From Rhodobacter huangdaonensis (GTDB lineage: Bacteria; Pseudomonadota; Alphaproteobacteria; Rhodobacterales; Rhodobacteraceae): a DNA stretch of 64,000 nt. The notes under the pieces were generated by a model. The model did not search any database and was not told the origin of the DNA. It saw nothing but the letters and a program-made list of their open reading frames with translations. The translations under genes and the position numbers were made by a program. Numbering within the stretch: the stretch's first letter is position 1; every line of letters begins with the position of its first letter. The DNA is taken from NCBI RefSeq assembly GCF_004022465.1, contig NZ_SAVA01000006.1:229463-293462 (forward strand). The letters run 5' to 3'. Shown here piece after piece: positions 36,028 through 44,672 of the stretch.

Positions 36028-36142
36028 TTGCCCGCTGTCCGTCGTCAGATTTCTGGCACGGCGCAGATGCCGGACCCGTTGGTGGTAGCGCAGTCTAAGC
36101 CAAGCCCGGGAAAGGCGGCAAGCCACTCCTCCCCCCGCAGGC

Positions 36143-37234
36143 CTATGCCCCCCGCCCGCGGTAGGCGGCCCAGGCCATCTGCGCCAGAGCCGCGCGGGCG
36201 GCCCGCTCGCGTTGGCGCAACGCCTCTGGCAGCGCGGCCCGAACGCCCCCCTCGCGCCAGATCTCGTCCTGCGCCTGCGCCTGCGTGACCTGCCGGCGTG
36301 GCGCAAAATAGGACACGGGCAAGCTGAATTGCCGGGCGAAGGCCGCGTTCGCCGGCGCAAAGGCCGTGTCCACCCGGTCCTTGAGCTGGGCCAGAAAGGT
36401 CTCGTTCGGGCCTGCCCCGTCCGCGCTCACCGTCCCCATAAAGTCGAAGAAATCCGTGTGCTCGCCCGGCCCGGGCATGGCATAGCCCGCCTCGATCGCC
36501 GCGCAGACGCCTTCAATGAGGGCTGGCGGAAAGCCGGGATTGCGGACTTGCTCGACCGCGGCCGCAAACTCGGCCGGCAGACCGATCCGCGCGAGAAAAT
36601 CGGCAATGAGCGGCCGCTCGAAACCGGGCCGCGGCAACAGCCCGACGGACAGCGGCACGCCAAGCGCCGCCAGCGCCGCCGCCCGTTCGGACACGCTGGA
36701 CGACCAGTCGAAATAGAGATGCCCGCTGAGCTGCCGCCCGACCTCCCATCCACCGAGGAGCACCGCGATCAGGTGCCGCTCGACGCCCCAGAACAGCGCG
36801 GGATCAAGGCCGTGATCGCGCAAGACCGCGGCGGTCTCGGCGATTCGCGCCGGCGCGCGGAACAGCCATTGCCCGTAGGCCGAGACCAGGAAATCCGACT
36901 GCCGCCGGACATAGGCCACGACCACCACCTCGTCGGCATGGGCGCGGGCGATCCGAGCCAGGTTGCGCAACACCGGCACCATCTTGAAGATCATCTCGTG
37001 GCTCAGCACCAGAACCTTACCGGGATGATCCGCCTGCGCCCGTGCGATCAACCGGTGAAACCGGTCCTCGACCGCGGCCTCGGGCTGTTCACGATCGAGC
37101 CCCAACAGCTCTGCGGGCTGCAGCAGCACCCCCGCCAGATGATCGTGCAAGGCGGTCGCCGGGCGCAGAATCGCGGCCTGAACAGAGGAGGAGCCGCATT
37201 TCCCCGGCCCCACATGCAAGACAATCCGCCTCAT
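36143..37234 (-). CDS. Sulfotransferase-like protein (363 aa)
   Basis: The N-terminal loop IVLHVGPGKCGSSSVQAAIL keeps the glycine and GSSSxQ pattern, but Cys replaces the usual Thr after Lys. VVVVAYVRRQSDFLVSAYGQWLF (about 95-117) is a good match to the strand and Arg-Ser site that binds the 3'-phosphate. Lys at the loop is retained, so PAPS use is plausible. The rest is helical and specific to this protein. ATG 37234 follows GGAGACGAAGG. It starts 30 bp after the 111-residue gene and belongs to the carbamoyltransferase operon, so it may modify the same glycan. Confidence 0.68.
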   Translation of the reverse strand: MRRIVLHVGPGKCGSSSVQAAILRPATALHDHLAGVLLQPAELLGLDREQPEAAVEDRFHRLIARAQADHPGKVLVLSHEMIFKMVPVLRNLARIARAHADEVVVVAYVRRQSDFLVSAYGQWLFRAPARIAETAAVLRDHGLDPALFWGVERHLIAVLLGGWEVGRQLSGHLYFDWSSSVSERAAALAALGVPLSVGLLPRPGFERPLIADFLARIGLPAEFAAAVEQVRNPGFPPALIEGVCAAIEAGYAMPGPGEHTDFFDFMGTVSADGAGPNETFLAQLKDRVDTAFAPANAAFARQFSLPVSYFAPRRQVTQAQAQDEIWREGGVRAALPEALRQRERAARAALAQMAWAAYRGRGA

Positions 37235-37263
37235 CCTTCGTCTCCCGCCATGGCTGACAGCCC

Positions 37264-37599
37264 TCAGATGACAGGATAGACGAAATCGGCAAGGCGGTGC
37301 ATCGGGCGCCATTCCCCGGGCGGACGCAGACTGCCATCGGCAAGCCCGGCAGCGAGGGCCCGGCACAGCGCCGCCATCGCGGCATCGCCCGCCGCCTCGG
37401 CCTCGGCGGCAAGCGCCGGCCAGATCCCCGGCTCCGCAGCGCACAGCCCCCCGAGGCTGCGCAAGGGGGCCGCCTGCGCCACGCCTGGCGGCGCAAACAG
37501 GCTGGCTGTGCCCGGTGGGGCGACCGCGCCCCGCCCCGCCGCTTCGGGCGCCGGGGCCAGCGCCAGCACCGCGGCCAGCCGCTCGAAGAAATCTGACAT
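37264..37599 (-). CDS. Small unknown protein in the carbamoyltransferase operon (111 aa)
   Basis: Not recognised. The protein is Ala/Leu/Pro-rich and soluble, with a helical N-terminus (SDFFERLAAVLALAP), a central SLGGLCAAEPGIWPALAAEAEAAG helix pair and the end HRLADFVYPVI. There is no signal peptide or membrane segment. ATG 37599 lies 1 nt from the stop of the carbamoyltransferase, so it is translationally coupled to it. That suggests it is a real gene and a possible accessory subunit. The position recalls the small helper genes (SxtJ/DUF5989) beside other carbamoyltransferases, but the sequence does not resemble those. Confidence 0.55.
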   Translation of the reverse strand: MSDFFERLAAVLALAPAPEAAGRGAVAPPGTASLFAPPGVAQAAPLRSLGGLCAAEPGIWPALAAEAEAAGDAAMAALCRALAAGLADGSLRPPGEWRPMHRLADFVYPVI

Positions 37600-37600
37600 C

Positions 37601-39442
37601 TCAGTCGGCTGCAAAGCGTGCCCTCCCGACCCGGCTCTCCACCCATTCCCCCTGCGCCGCGCGATGGACCAGAAACGGCCCGATCGCCAGCAGATCGAGC
37701 CCCGTGTTCAGGAAGCAGTCGATCGCGTCCTTCGGCCGGCAAACGATCGGCTCGCCCCGCACGTTGAACGAGGTATTGAGCAGCATCGGACAGCCGGTGC
37801 GCGCCTCGAAGGCCTGCAAGATCGCCCCGGCACGACGCCCGTCGCCGGGGTCGATCGTCTGCAACCGGGCACTGAAATCGACATGTGTCACCGCATCGAA
37901 AGCGCTGCCGATCGCGCCTTGCAGCTCCATCGGCGTGCTCAGCCCCTGCGCCCGCGCCGCGCCAAGGTCGGTCGCGCCGCGGAATTCCGGCCGCAGGTCG
38001 GCCACCAGCAGCATATAGGGGCTGTCCACCGGCGGCTCGAAGATCTCCGCCGCCCGCGCCGCAAGGACGATCGGCGCGAAGGGGCGCCAGTCCTCGCGGA
38101 ACTTGATGCTGCGGTTGACCCGCTGCAAGGTCTCCTGCCCGCGCGGATCGGCAAGGATCGAGCGGTTGCCAAGCGCGCGTGGCCCGAATTCCATCCGGCC
38201 GTCGAAATGGCCGACGACCTGCCCCTCGGCCAAGGCCGCGGCGACCTGATCGGCATAGGCCGCGGGGTCGGTCTGCTCGACGAAGACAAGCCCCGCCGCC
38301 TGCAACGCCGCGCGGATCGCCGCGGCGGAAAAGCCGGGGCCGAGCAGGGCATGCTGCATCCGGTCGCCCGCCGGAGCCACCCGCCCCTCGGCCCGTGCCG
38401 CGGCCTCGGAGACCTCGAGCGCCGCACCAAGCGCGCCGCCCGCATCCCCTGCCGCCGGCTGGATCCACAGCGTCTCGAGTTCCGGCAGATCGAGCCGCAG
38501 CCGGCGATTGGCAAGGCAGTTGAGCGCGACGCCGCCGGCAAGGCACAGCGCGCGTGCCCCCGTCCGCGCCAGCGCCGTGCGGCCCAGCCGCACCACCGCC
38601 GCCTCGAGCACCGCCTGCACCGAGGCCGCGACATTCATGTGGAAGGGCGTGATCGGCTCGTCGGGATGGCGCTGCGGCTGGCCGAAGAAGGCCTCGAACA
38701 GCGGCGAGGTGCCGCTCTGCCGTCGGTCGAAATCGAAATAGCGCATGTCGAGCGCGAAGGAGCCGTCCTCCCGCAGGTCGATCAGCTGATCGAGGATGCG
38801 TCCGGCCCAGCTCGGCGTGCCGAAGGGGGCGAGCCCCATCAGCTTGTATTCCCCCGAGTTCACCTTGAAGCCGCAATACTGGGTGAACGCGCTGTAGAAC
38901 AGCCCCAGCGAATGCGGGAAGCGGGTCTCGGCAAGCGCGGTCAGGCCGGTGTCGCGGCTGCCGTGCCAAAGCGTCGTGCTCGCAGCTTCCCCGACCCCGT
39001 CAAGCACCAGAACCGCGGCAGTCTCGCAGGGCGAGGGGTAAAAGGCCGAGGCGGCATGGCTGCGGTGATGCGGCACCAGCACCACCCGCTCCGCCGCCCC
39101 CGCCAGCGCGGTCAGCTGCCCGGGCAGGTCCTCGGCCAGCGTGTGCAGGCTGTGCATCATCCGCGGCCATTGCAGCGCCCCGGAAGGCGCGAGCCCACGC
39201 GCGGTGTCGAGAATGCGCCGGATCTTGTGCCCCGGGTCCTCGTAATAGGCGACGCGGTCGGGGCGCTCCCCCGCGGGCAAATGCGCCAGACAGGAGGCGA
39301 TGGCCGCCGCAGGCCAGCGTGCATCGCCCTTGCGACGGGAAAAGCGCTCTTCCTGCGCGGCCGCCCGGATCTGTCCGTCCTGCACCAGCGCCGCCGCCGA
39401 ATCGTGGAAATGGGCGGAAACCCCGAGAACACGGAAACTCAT
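37601..39442 (-). CDS. O-carbamoyltransferase, NodU/CmcH family (613 aa)
   Basis: This enzyme transfers carbamoyl from carbamoyl phosphate to a sugar hydroxyl via carbamoyl-adenylate. The N-terminal Kae1-like domain holds VSAHFHDSAAALVQDG, EERFSRRKGD and the metal-binding HHRSHAASAFYPSP. CLAGGVALNCLANRRL lies near residue 305. The C-terminal YrdC-like domain carries GRMEFGPRALGNRSILADPR and EPIVCRPKDAIDCFLNTGLD. Full length. The start overlaps the SGNH hydrolase stop (ATGA). The substrate is presumably a capsule or lipopolysaccharide sugar; a Nod factor is unlikely because no nod genes are present. Confidence 0.93.
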   Translation of the reverse strand: MSFRVLGVSAHFHDSAAALVQDGQIRAAAQEERFSRRKGDARWPAAAIASCLAHLPAGERPDRVAYYEDPGHKIRRILDTARGLAPSGALQWPRMMHSLHTLAEDLPGQLTALAGAAERVVLVPHHRSHAASAFYPSPCETAAVLVLDGVGEAASTTLWHGSRDTGLTALAETRFPHSLGLFYSAFTQYCGFKVNSGEYKLMGLAPFGTPSWAGRILDQLIDLREDGSFALDMRYFDFDRRQSGTSPLFEAFFGQPQRHPDEPITPFHMNVAASVQAVLEAAVVRLGRTALARTGARALCLAGGVALNCLANRRLRLDLPELETLWIQPAAGDAGGALGAALEVSEAAARAEGRVAPAGDRMQHALLGPGFSAAAIRAALQAAGLVFVEQTDPAAYADQVAAALAEGQVVGHFDGRMEFGPRALGNRSILADPRGQETLQRVNRSIKFREDWRPFAPIVLAARAAEIFEPPVDSPYMLLVADLRPEFRGATDLGAARAQGLSTPMELQGAIGSAFDAVTHVDFSARLQTIDPGDGRRAGAILQAFEARTGCPMLLNTSFNVRGEPIVCRPKDAIDCFLNTGLDLLAIGPFLVHRAAQGEWVESRVGRARFAAD

Positions 39443-40296
39443 GTCGGCTCCCCGCTGCGCGCCGTCTCGCCAAGGGTGCGCGCCAGTGGCAGCAGCCGCT
39501 CGGCGTAAAGGGCGTTGGCATGGGCATTCGGATGGCGGTCATGCGGCATATGGGTATGGGCCGCGTCCATCGGCACCGAGATGTCGACGCAGCTCTCGCA
39601 GCGCGCGCGGACCGCGGTGTTGAATGCCGGCGCCAGCGCGTCGAGCAGTGCAAAGCCCACCGGGATCTGGTGCGCGGCCGCCTCTTCCCGGATCATCTCC
39701 AGCGCGGCAAGCGTGGCGTCGATGATCATCCAGTCGTCGGGCAGGAAGGCCTCGAGCCCGCCACGCGCGATCACCGGCTGCCAGATCGGCAGATAGACGA
39801 TGCGCGGCCGCCCGGCACCGCCGCGGCGCAGCACCGGGACGTGCTCGACCCCCAGGGAGGACCATTCAAGCGACAGGTACTGCCGCATCCGGGACGGGTG
39901 CGGGATATTGCGGAAGCGGTGATCGCTGATGATCGCGAAGATCGCCGCATCCACCGCCCCCGCGGCGATGTCGCGGCGGAACTGCAGAAGGTTCTGCACC
40001 GTGCCCTGACCGCCGATGCCGCGATTGAGAAGGCGGATCTCCGGCAGGGCCGCCTGCAGCCGCGCGACATAGGTCTCCTCGTCGGCAAGACCGGTGCCGT
40101 AGGTGAAGGAACAGCCATAAACCGCAAGCCGCGGCCCGGTCGCGGCGCTGCGGCCGGGCACCTGACGCCAGCCATCCGCCCCGATCCGCTGGACCACACC
40201 GTCGCGAAAGGCGACCTGCACCGCATGGCCGGGCGTCAGCGACCAGCCCAGAACCGGGTCCGGCCGGAACAGCAGCCGGGGTTTCGATACGATCAT
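39439..40296 (-). CDS. SGNH/GDSL-type hydrolase (285 aa)
   Basis: Conserved blocks are visible: block I GCSFTYGTGLADEE with the nucleophile Ser (about residue 62), block II GIGGQGTVQNLLQ with the oxyanion Gly, and the C-terminal DRHPNAHANALYAE with the Asp-x-x-His pair. No signal peptide, so the enzyme is cytosolic. Such proteins beside glycan-modification genes act as acetyl-esterases or acetyltransferases. Here it opens the operon with the carbamoyltransferase, so it may acylate or deacylate the same sugar. The start MIVSKPR at 40296 is favoured; the frame runs on to 40386 without a ribosome site. Confidence 0.78.
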   Translation of the reverse strand: MIVSKPRLLFRPDPVLGWSLTPGHAVQVAFRDGVVQRIGADGWRQVPGRSAATGPRLAVYGCSFTYGTGLADEETYVARLQAALPEIRLLNRGIGGQGTVQNLLQFRRDIAAGAVDAAIFAIISDHRFRNIPHPSRMRQYLSLEWSSLGVEHVPVLRRGGAGRPRIVYLPIWQPVIARGGLEAFLPDDWMIIDATLAALEMIREEAAAHQIPVGFALLDALAPAFNTAVRARCESCVDISVPMDAAHTHMPHDRHPNAHANALYAERLLPLARTLGETARSGEPT

Positions 40297-40410
40297 GTCA
40301 GTGCCCAGTGTCCTCGGATGCGCGCGCAGTGGCCGGCGCAGGCGAATACCGTCGAAACGCGCCCACTCCGCCGCGCAGGACCACACGTTATAGGCGAAAG
40401 ATCAAGCATG

Positions 40411-40433
40411 AAAACACCCGGAGGCAGCGCCTC
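40411..40433 (-). terminator. Weak candidate terminator after the tail-collar genes
   Basis: On the minus strand GAGGC-GCT-GCCTC (40421-40433) forms a short stem-loop followed by CGGGTG and TTTT (40411-40414). It lies just past the stop of the last tail-collar gene and ahead of the SGNH operon. The stem is only 5 bp. Confidence 0.3.
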
Positions 40434-40461
40434 ACCGCCCCCGGGACTGCCCAAGCGGCCC

Positions 40462-41073
40462 TCAGGGATGGGGCGGATAGAAGCCGGTGGTGGCCACGCA
40501 ATAGCGCACGGCCAGCGTCGGATCGAGAACCTCGACTGGCATGTTCTGCCCCACCGGCGCAATCATCTGCGCCGACATCTGCTTGTTCGGCGGCTGGTCG
40601 GAATAGATCGTCTCGTTGCCGGTGCCTCCGGTCGGTGCCGCGGCCAGGAGATTGCCGGTCGGCCCGGCGAGATTGCCGTCCAGATTGTTCGCCGCAACCC
40701 CGTGATGGTGGGGGGCAAGATTGGCCTGGGTCAGGGTGACCGCCTCCTGCCCGCGGATGAGGCCAAGAGGCGTCGGCGACAGCCCCGCCCCTGCCCCGGT
40801 TCCGACCGGCACCCTGCTGCGCAGGTCAGGCAGACCAAAGGAGCTCCTCCCGTCGCCGCCATAGGTCGTGCCGTAAAGAGAATACAGAGCCTCATACTCG
40901 GCAATCGCCAGAAGCTGCCCCTCGGCGGGAAGCGAACCGCGCGGGCAATAGCCGACCACGCCGGTCGTCCAGATCTCGCCTATGAACGGCATGCTGTCAG
41001 CCCGGGCGAGACCGGGAGCCGAGATGCCGGCCAGCACCAGCGCCGCGCCCGCAACCATCTTCGAATGAAACAT
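40462..41073 (-). CDS. Secreted tail-collar-domain protein, copy 1 (203 aa)
   Basis: Signal peptide (FHSKMVAGAALVLAGISAPGLARA, cut near ARA-DS) then a phage tail collar / MdpB-like domain. PFIGEIWTTGVVGYCPRG opens it, followed by LPAEGQLLAIAEYEALYSLYG, TTYGGDGRSSFGLPDLRSRVPVG, APHHHGV and NETIYSDQPP. It ends in a Cys-containing strand (VRYCVATTGFYPP). The two cysteines (GYCP, RYCV) could form a disulfide in the periplasm or outside. The ATG at 41073 follows GGAG with 6-nt spacing. The domain is a trimeric fibre fold in phage; free-standing secreted copies are of unknown function. Confidence 0.8.
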   Translation of the reverse strand: MFHSKMVAGAALVLAGISAPGLARADSMPFIGEIWTTGVVGYCPRGSLPAEGQLLAIAEYEALYSLYGTTYGGDGRSSFGLPDLRSRVPVGTGAGAGLSPTPLGLIRGQEAVTLTQANLAPHHHGVAANNLDGNLAGPTGNLLAAAPTGGTGNETIYSDQPPNKQMSAQMIAPVGQNMPVEVLDPTLAVRYCVATTGFYPPHP

Positions 41074-41109
41074 CGTCATCTCCACAATATCCTTGCTCCG
41101 AAAGGCGGT

Positions 41110-41721
41110 TCAGCTGCGCGGCGGGAAGAGGCCCGTGACCGCGATGCAATGCAACAACGACAGGCCGGGATCGAGCACGGAGAACGCTGCCCCGCCGCCG
41201 GTATTCGAGATCATCGCATCCGACATCAGCTTGTTCGGTGGCTGGTCGGAATAGATCGTCTCGTTGCCGGTGCCACCGCTCGGCGCGCCGGCCAGGAGCT
41301 TGCCGCCGGGGCCGGGCTGATCGCCATCCGCCTCGGTCGCCAGAACCCGATGCGTATGGGCGGGCATTGTGGCGCTGGTCATCGCCACCGTTTCCTGCCC
41401 CCCCTTCGCGCCGCGCGACGGCCCCGCCAGCGCATTGGAACCGACCGTCACACGGCCCTGCAGATCCGGCAGTGCGAAGGTGGTCCGCCCATCTCCGCCA
41501 TAGGTGGTGCCAAGCAATGCGAAAAGCGCCTGATTTTGCGCGACCGCCATGAGTTGGCCCTGCGCCGGCACCCAGTTCCTCGGGCAGAAGTTGAAACCGA
41601 CGATCATGATATCGCCGATATAGGGCTCCTCGCCGGCCATCGCCGAACCTGCTCCGGCAAGGGCGGCGATCACTGCGAGGCTGGGCAGGCTCGCCCCCGT
41701 CGCGGATTTCAGAAAGGACAT
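41110..41721 (-). CDS. Secreted tail-collar-domain protein, copy 2 (203 aa)
   Basis: Same architecture as its neighbours: signal peptide ending near AMAGE, then PYIGDIMIVGFNFCPRNW, PAQGQLMAVAQNQALFALLG, TTYGGDGRTTFALPDLQGRV, MPAHTHRV, NETIYSDQPPNK and the final LHCIAVTGLFPPRS. The paired Cys are retained. It is 36 bp upstream of copy 1 and 82 bp downstream of copy 3. Its N-terminal and central blocks match both neighbours, while the loop between the collar motifs differs, as expected for paralogues that diversified their exposed loops. Confidence 0.8.
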   Translation of the reverse strand: MSFLKSATGASLPSLAVIAALAGAGSAMAGEEPYIGDIMIVGFNFCPRNWVPAQGQLMAVAQNQALFALLGTTYGGDGRTTFALPDLQGRVTVGSNALAGPSRGAKGGQETVAMTSATMPAHTHRVLATEADGDQPGPGGKLLAGAPSGGTGNETIYSDQPPNKLMSDAMISNTGGGAAFSVLDPGLSLLHCIAVTGLFPPRS

Positions 41722-41803
41722 AAAGAGTCTCCGCTGTCTGAAAAATCTGTGTCAAGTATCCTGACGCCGCACAGGCGGCGGGAAGACGCGCTCTCCCGGA
41801 CGC

Positions 41804-42433
41804 TCACTCCCGCATCGGGAATTCCCCGGACACGGCCACGCAATATTGCATCGCCAGATAGGGATCTTGCGTCGCCAGGGGCTGTCCGCCACCGGTCGGG
41901 GTGATCATCTGCAGCGACATCGTGGTATCGGCCGGCTGACCGGAATAGATCGTCTCGTTGCCGCTGCCCCCGCTCGGCGCCGCCGCCAGAACCTTGCCGG
42001 CCGGGCCGGGGAAATTGCCGTCGAGATTGTTCGCATTGACCGTATGCACATGTGCCGGCAACTGCGAAACACTCAGGGTCTGCGTCGGCTGCCCATATTT
42101 CTCGCCGATGTCGCGCGGCGTCAGCCCCGGCGCAGCCGCCCCCCCCTGCTCGGAGGCCGCACGGCTGCCCAGGTCGGGCAGGCCGAAGCTGCTGCGCCCA
42201 TCCCCGCCATAGGTGGTGCCATAGAGTGCGAAAAGCGCCGAATAGCCGGAGATCGGCAGAAGCTGCCCATCGGCGGGTGCCCAGCCGACCGGACAATAGC
42301 TATAGGCGACCGCAATGATATCGCCGAGATACGGCATATCCCCGGCCCGGGCCGTCTGTGCAGGGAAGGCGAGAACTGCGGCAACGGCCATCGCGGCCGC
42401 GGCCGGCCACGCCGGTTTCGTAAGCTGTTTCAT
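41804..42433 (-). CDS. Secreted tail-collar-domain protein, copy 3 (209 aa)
   Basis: The first gene of the tail-collar trio in transcription order. Signal peptide (KQLTKPAWPAAAAMAVAAVLAFPAQTARA). The mature domain has PYLGDIIAVAYSYCPVGW, PADGQLLPISGYSALFALYG, TTYGGDGRSSFGLPDLGSRA, LPAHVHTV, NETIYSGQPA and MQYCVAVSGEFPMRE. ATG 42433 has GGCGGAG upstream. It begins 86 bp after the sulfotransferase-like gene ends and shares its strand. Extracytoplasmic location is the sequence-supported part; the role is not known. Confidence 0.8.
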   Translation of the reverse strand: MKQLTKPAWPAAAAMAVAAVLAFPAQTARAGDMPYLGDIIAVAYSYCPVGWAPADGQLLPISGYSALFALYGTTYGGDGRSSFGLPDLGSRAASEQGGAAAPGLTPRDIGEKYGQPTQTLSVSQLPAHVHTVNANNLDGNFPGPAGKVLAAAPSGGSGNETIYSGQPADTTMSLQMITPTGGGQPLATQDPYLAMQYCVAVSGEFPMRE

Positions 42434-42519
42434 GAAAACTCCGCCCTGAGCAATCTTTCCAATAGAAAGGCCAGCTTGGGGCAGGTCCGGCATTCATGCA
42501 AAAGCAATATCGTTACAAT

Positions 42520-43602
42520 TCAATCCTCTTCGGGGATTGCTTGCGCGGAGAAGGGCCGCGCGGCGAACGGGGCCTGGTCGAGCCGCGCGACCTCGGCCGC
42601 CAGATCCTGCGCCGCCGAGACATCCGCCGCCGGCAGGCACGACAGGTCCTGCAGCTGGGCCCGCCCGATCGAGCACGGCCGGATCAGGAACTCTTCCGGC
42701 AGCGGCCGGTCCTCGGGCTGGCCCAGGAAGCGCAGCAGCCGCTGCCAGTGCCGCAGCGGTTCGGCACAGACCGCCTCGTAGGACACCACAAGGAAACGAT
42801 CTTGAAGATGCGTGCGACCGAAGTCCAGCGCCCTGCGGTTGGCCGCCGTCCAGTAGCGCAGCTGCCGCGCCGGAGACTCCGGCTCATCTTGCGGCAGGCC
42901 ATAGAGATGCGACCAGTTCCGCAGCTGCTGCAAGTTGTGGCTGAACGCCATGTCGAGCCCGTCGCGCACGACGTGGATGTAGCGCAGCCCCGGCAGGTGC
43001 CGCACCAGCGCGGGCAGGAAGACATGGGTGTTCGGCTCTTTCCAGCCCCAGCGGTCGCCCCCCGCCCCCGGGCTGTGCAGGAGCGCGTCGAGATCCGGCA
43101 CCTGCGCGCCGCAGCGCCAGCCGCCATTCGGCGGCAGATCCCACCGCAGGCTGTCCAGGAGCTGCACCCCGGCCGGGCCGGGCGTGCCGCCGAGACCTGC
43201 GGTCATTGCCCGCCGGAACAGCGCGGCGGCCAGCTCGAGCTCCTCGGGCCGAGGAGCGCGGCGCGTCCAGTCGATGCGCTTGAACAGCACCGTGAACCAC
43301 AGGTTGTCGAGCGCGCCGTTGAGCCGGGACCCGATGTCGCAGCCGCTCAGCTGCAGCATCCGGGCAACGACACGGGTGCCGCTCCCCCCCAGCCCGCCGA
43401 TCGCCACCGGCGCGGAAAACGACGGCGCGGCGTTTCCATCAGACGGCATCCCGGCGCCCCCGTCCGCGGGGGAACCGCCCGCCCCGCGCCGCGGCACAGG
43501 GCGAGACCGGCCGCGCGGGCCCCCCTTCGGGGCTGCCCCCAAGACGTCACGCCCGGCAGAAAACAGCTCGACCGCCCCGCCCTCCAGAAGTCTGGTGTTC
43601 AT
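42520..43602 (-). CDS. Sulfotransferase-like protein with long disordered N-terminus (360 aa)
   Basis: Residues 1-65 are Gly/Pro/Arg-rich and probably disordered. The catalytic part then starts with VAIGGLGGSGTRVVARML, a P-loop variant (GGSGTR) used by many bacterial sulfotransferases. YIHVVRDGLDMAFSHNLQQL (about 220-240) is a classic 3'-phosphate-binding strand with R and S. WGWKEPNTHVFLPAL and FLVVSYEAVCAEPLRHWQRLL are further family elements. The start at 43602 follows AGGGG; an adjacent ATG is at 43605. A later start near MPSDGNA would remove most of the unstructured tail. The acceptor is unknown. Confidence 0.75.
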   Translation of the reverse strand: MNTRLLEGGAVELFSAGRDVLGAAPKGGPRGRSRPVPRRGAGGSPADGGAGMPSDGNAAPSFSAPVAIGGLGGSGTRVVARMLQLSGCDIGSRLNGALDNLWFTVLFKRIDWTRRAPRPEELELAAALFRRAMTAGLGGTPGPAGVQLLDSLRWDLPPNGGWRCGAQVPDLDALLHSPGAGGDRWGWKEPNTHVFLPALVRHLPGLRYIHVVRDGLDMAFSHNLQQLRNWSHLYGLPQDEPESPARQLRYWTAANRRALDFGRTHLQDRFLVVSYEAVCAEPLRHWQRLLRFLGQPEDRPLPEEFLIRPCSIGRAQLQDLSCLPAADVSAAQDLAAEVARLDQAPFAARPFSAQAIPEED

Positions 43603-43651
43603 CATCACCCCTGGAAACCCCATCCCGGCGCGGCCGTCTGGTTTCGCAACC

Positions 43652-44539
43652 TCAGTCGAAGTAACAATATTTCGTTTTCAGGTGCAAGTCGGGGCTGAAA
43701 TATCCATGGGCATTCCGGTGCTTGGTTTTGGACAAATGCTCCATGAATTCCGGAATGATATCGCTGGCCCGGGAAAAGTCCGCCTTGGTTATATGCTCGA
43801 AAAACCGCAGCCGAACATCTTCCGCAACCGACCAATAGACCCCGTATTTTCGGTTGATCTGATTTTTCGAAAACGTCACCTGCCGACGATGGCTCACCCG
43901 ATATCGGGCCTGCTCACGGTCGGCAAACCGCATATGCACCGTAATCAGGTCGCTGGAAAACACATAATCATACATGCATTTATGGATGCCGGCCGCCACG
44001 ATGCTCGCGGCTTTCCAGATCACCGGCTTCGTCTGCGACGATTTGAAATACCCGTATTTCCGCTGGGAAAATACCGGGGCATCGACATCATATTGCGCCT
44101 CAAAGACCGAATTCTGAATCACCTCGAATCCAAGCGGCGCGATGACATCGGCAGACAGCGCAAGGCAGGTTCCGACGAGATCCCCCTTGAGCGGCACGAC
44201 CAGCTCATCCACATCGGAAACGATGACAATGTCATATGCCGCGCAAGCCATGCTGCCGACCGAGGAAAGCGCCATCGACTTGAAGTCGTCATCGAACGGG
44301 ATATCCGGAATCCGGATCACATTCACCCGCCCCTCTGCGAGATCATGGAATTTCTCCCGGATCACGGAACTGACCGGCCTCGTGGAGGCATGGTCGATAA
44401 TATAGAAATCCGCATCAGGACAATTCATCAGATAATGCTTGATATACATCTCGATGAAGTAGTCTTCATCCCGCACCATCGTGACGCATGCCAACCGCCG
44501 CACCGTCTCCCTGGCAGGCCATAATGCCCTGAAGTCCAT
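43652..44539 (-). CDS. Family 2/92-type glycosyltransferase, AT-richer (295 aa)
   Basis: A GT-A fold transferase: LACVTMVRDEDYFIEMYIKHYL opens the domain (about 15-36), and IVIVSDVDELVVPL (about 105-118) carries the metal-binding D-x-D. It belongs to the Glyco_tranf_2_4-like group together with the gene at 12302. HKCMYDYVFSSDLITVHMRF in the centre and a charged C-terminus follow. The gene is clearly richer in A and T than the flanking genes, pointing to separate acquisition. It has a 50-bp gap to the downstream sulfotransferase-like gene on the same strand. The sugar is unknown. Confidence 0.75.
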   Translation of the reverse strand: MDFRALWPARETVRRLACVTMVRDEDYFIEMYIKHYLMNCPDADFYIIDHASTRPVSSVIREKFHDLAEGRVNVIRIPDIPFDDDFKSMALSSVGSMACAAYDIVIVSDVDELVVPLKGDLVGTCLALSADVIAPLGFEVIQNSVFEAQYDVDAPVFSQRKYGYFKSSQTKPVIWKAASIVAAGIHKCMYDYVFSSDLITVHMRFADREQARYRVSHRRQVTFSKNQINRKYGVYWSVAEDVRLRFFEHITKADFSRASDIIPEFMEHLSKTKHRNAHGYFSPDLHLKTKYCYFD

Positions 44540-44672
44540 CGAGATTTATCCTTACAAAATCAGATTTCCGTCAAGATGTTGACGAAAGACGGCCGGCCGT
44601 CAACCGGTGTCGCGCCGAGGCTCTCAAAAGGGCATCCCTGCCCCGCCCCCCGGGGCCTGCGGCTTGCCCGCC

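Noticed and set aside
40462..42433. Prophage remnant suggested by tail-collar and DUF2793 genes
   Set aside because: The three collar proteins carry signal peptides and no other phage structural, replication or integration genes are in the window, so a prophage is not supported.
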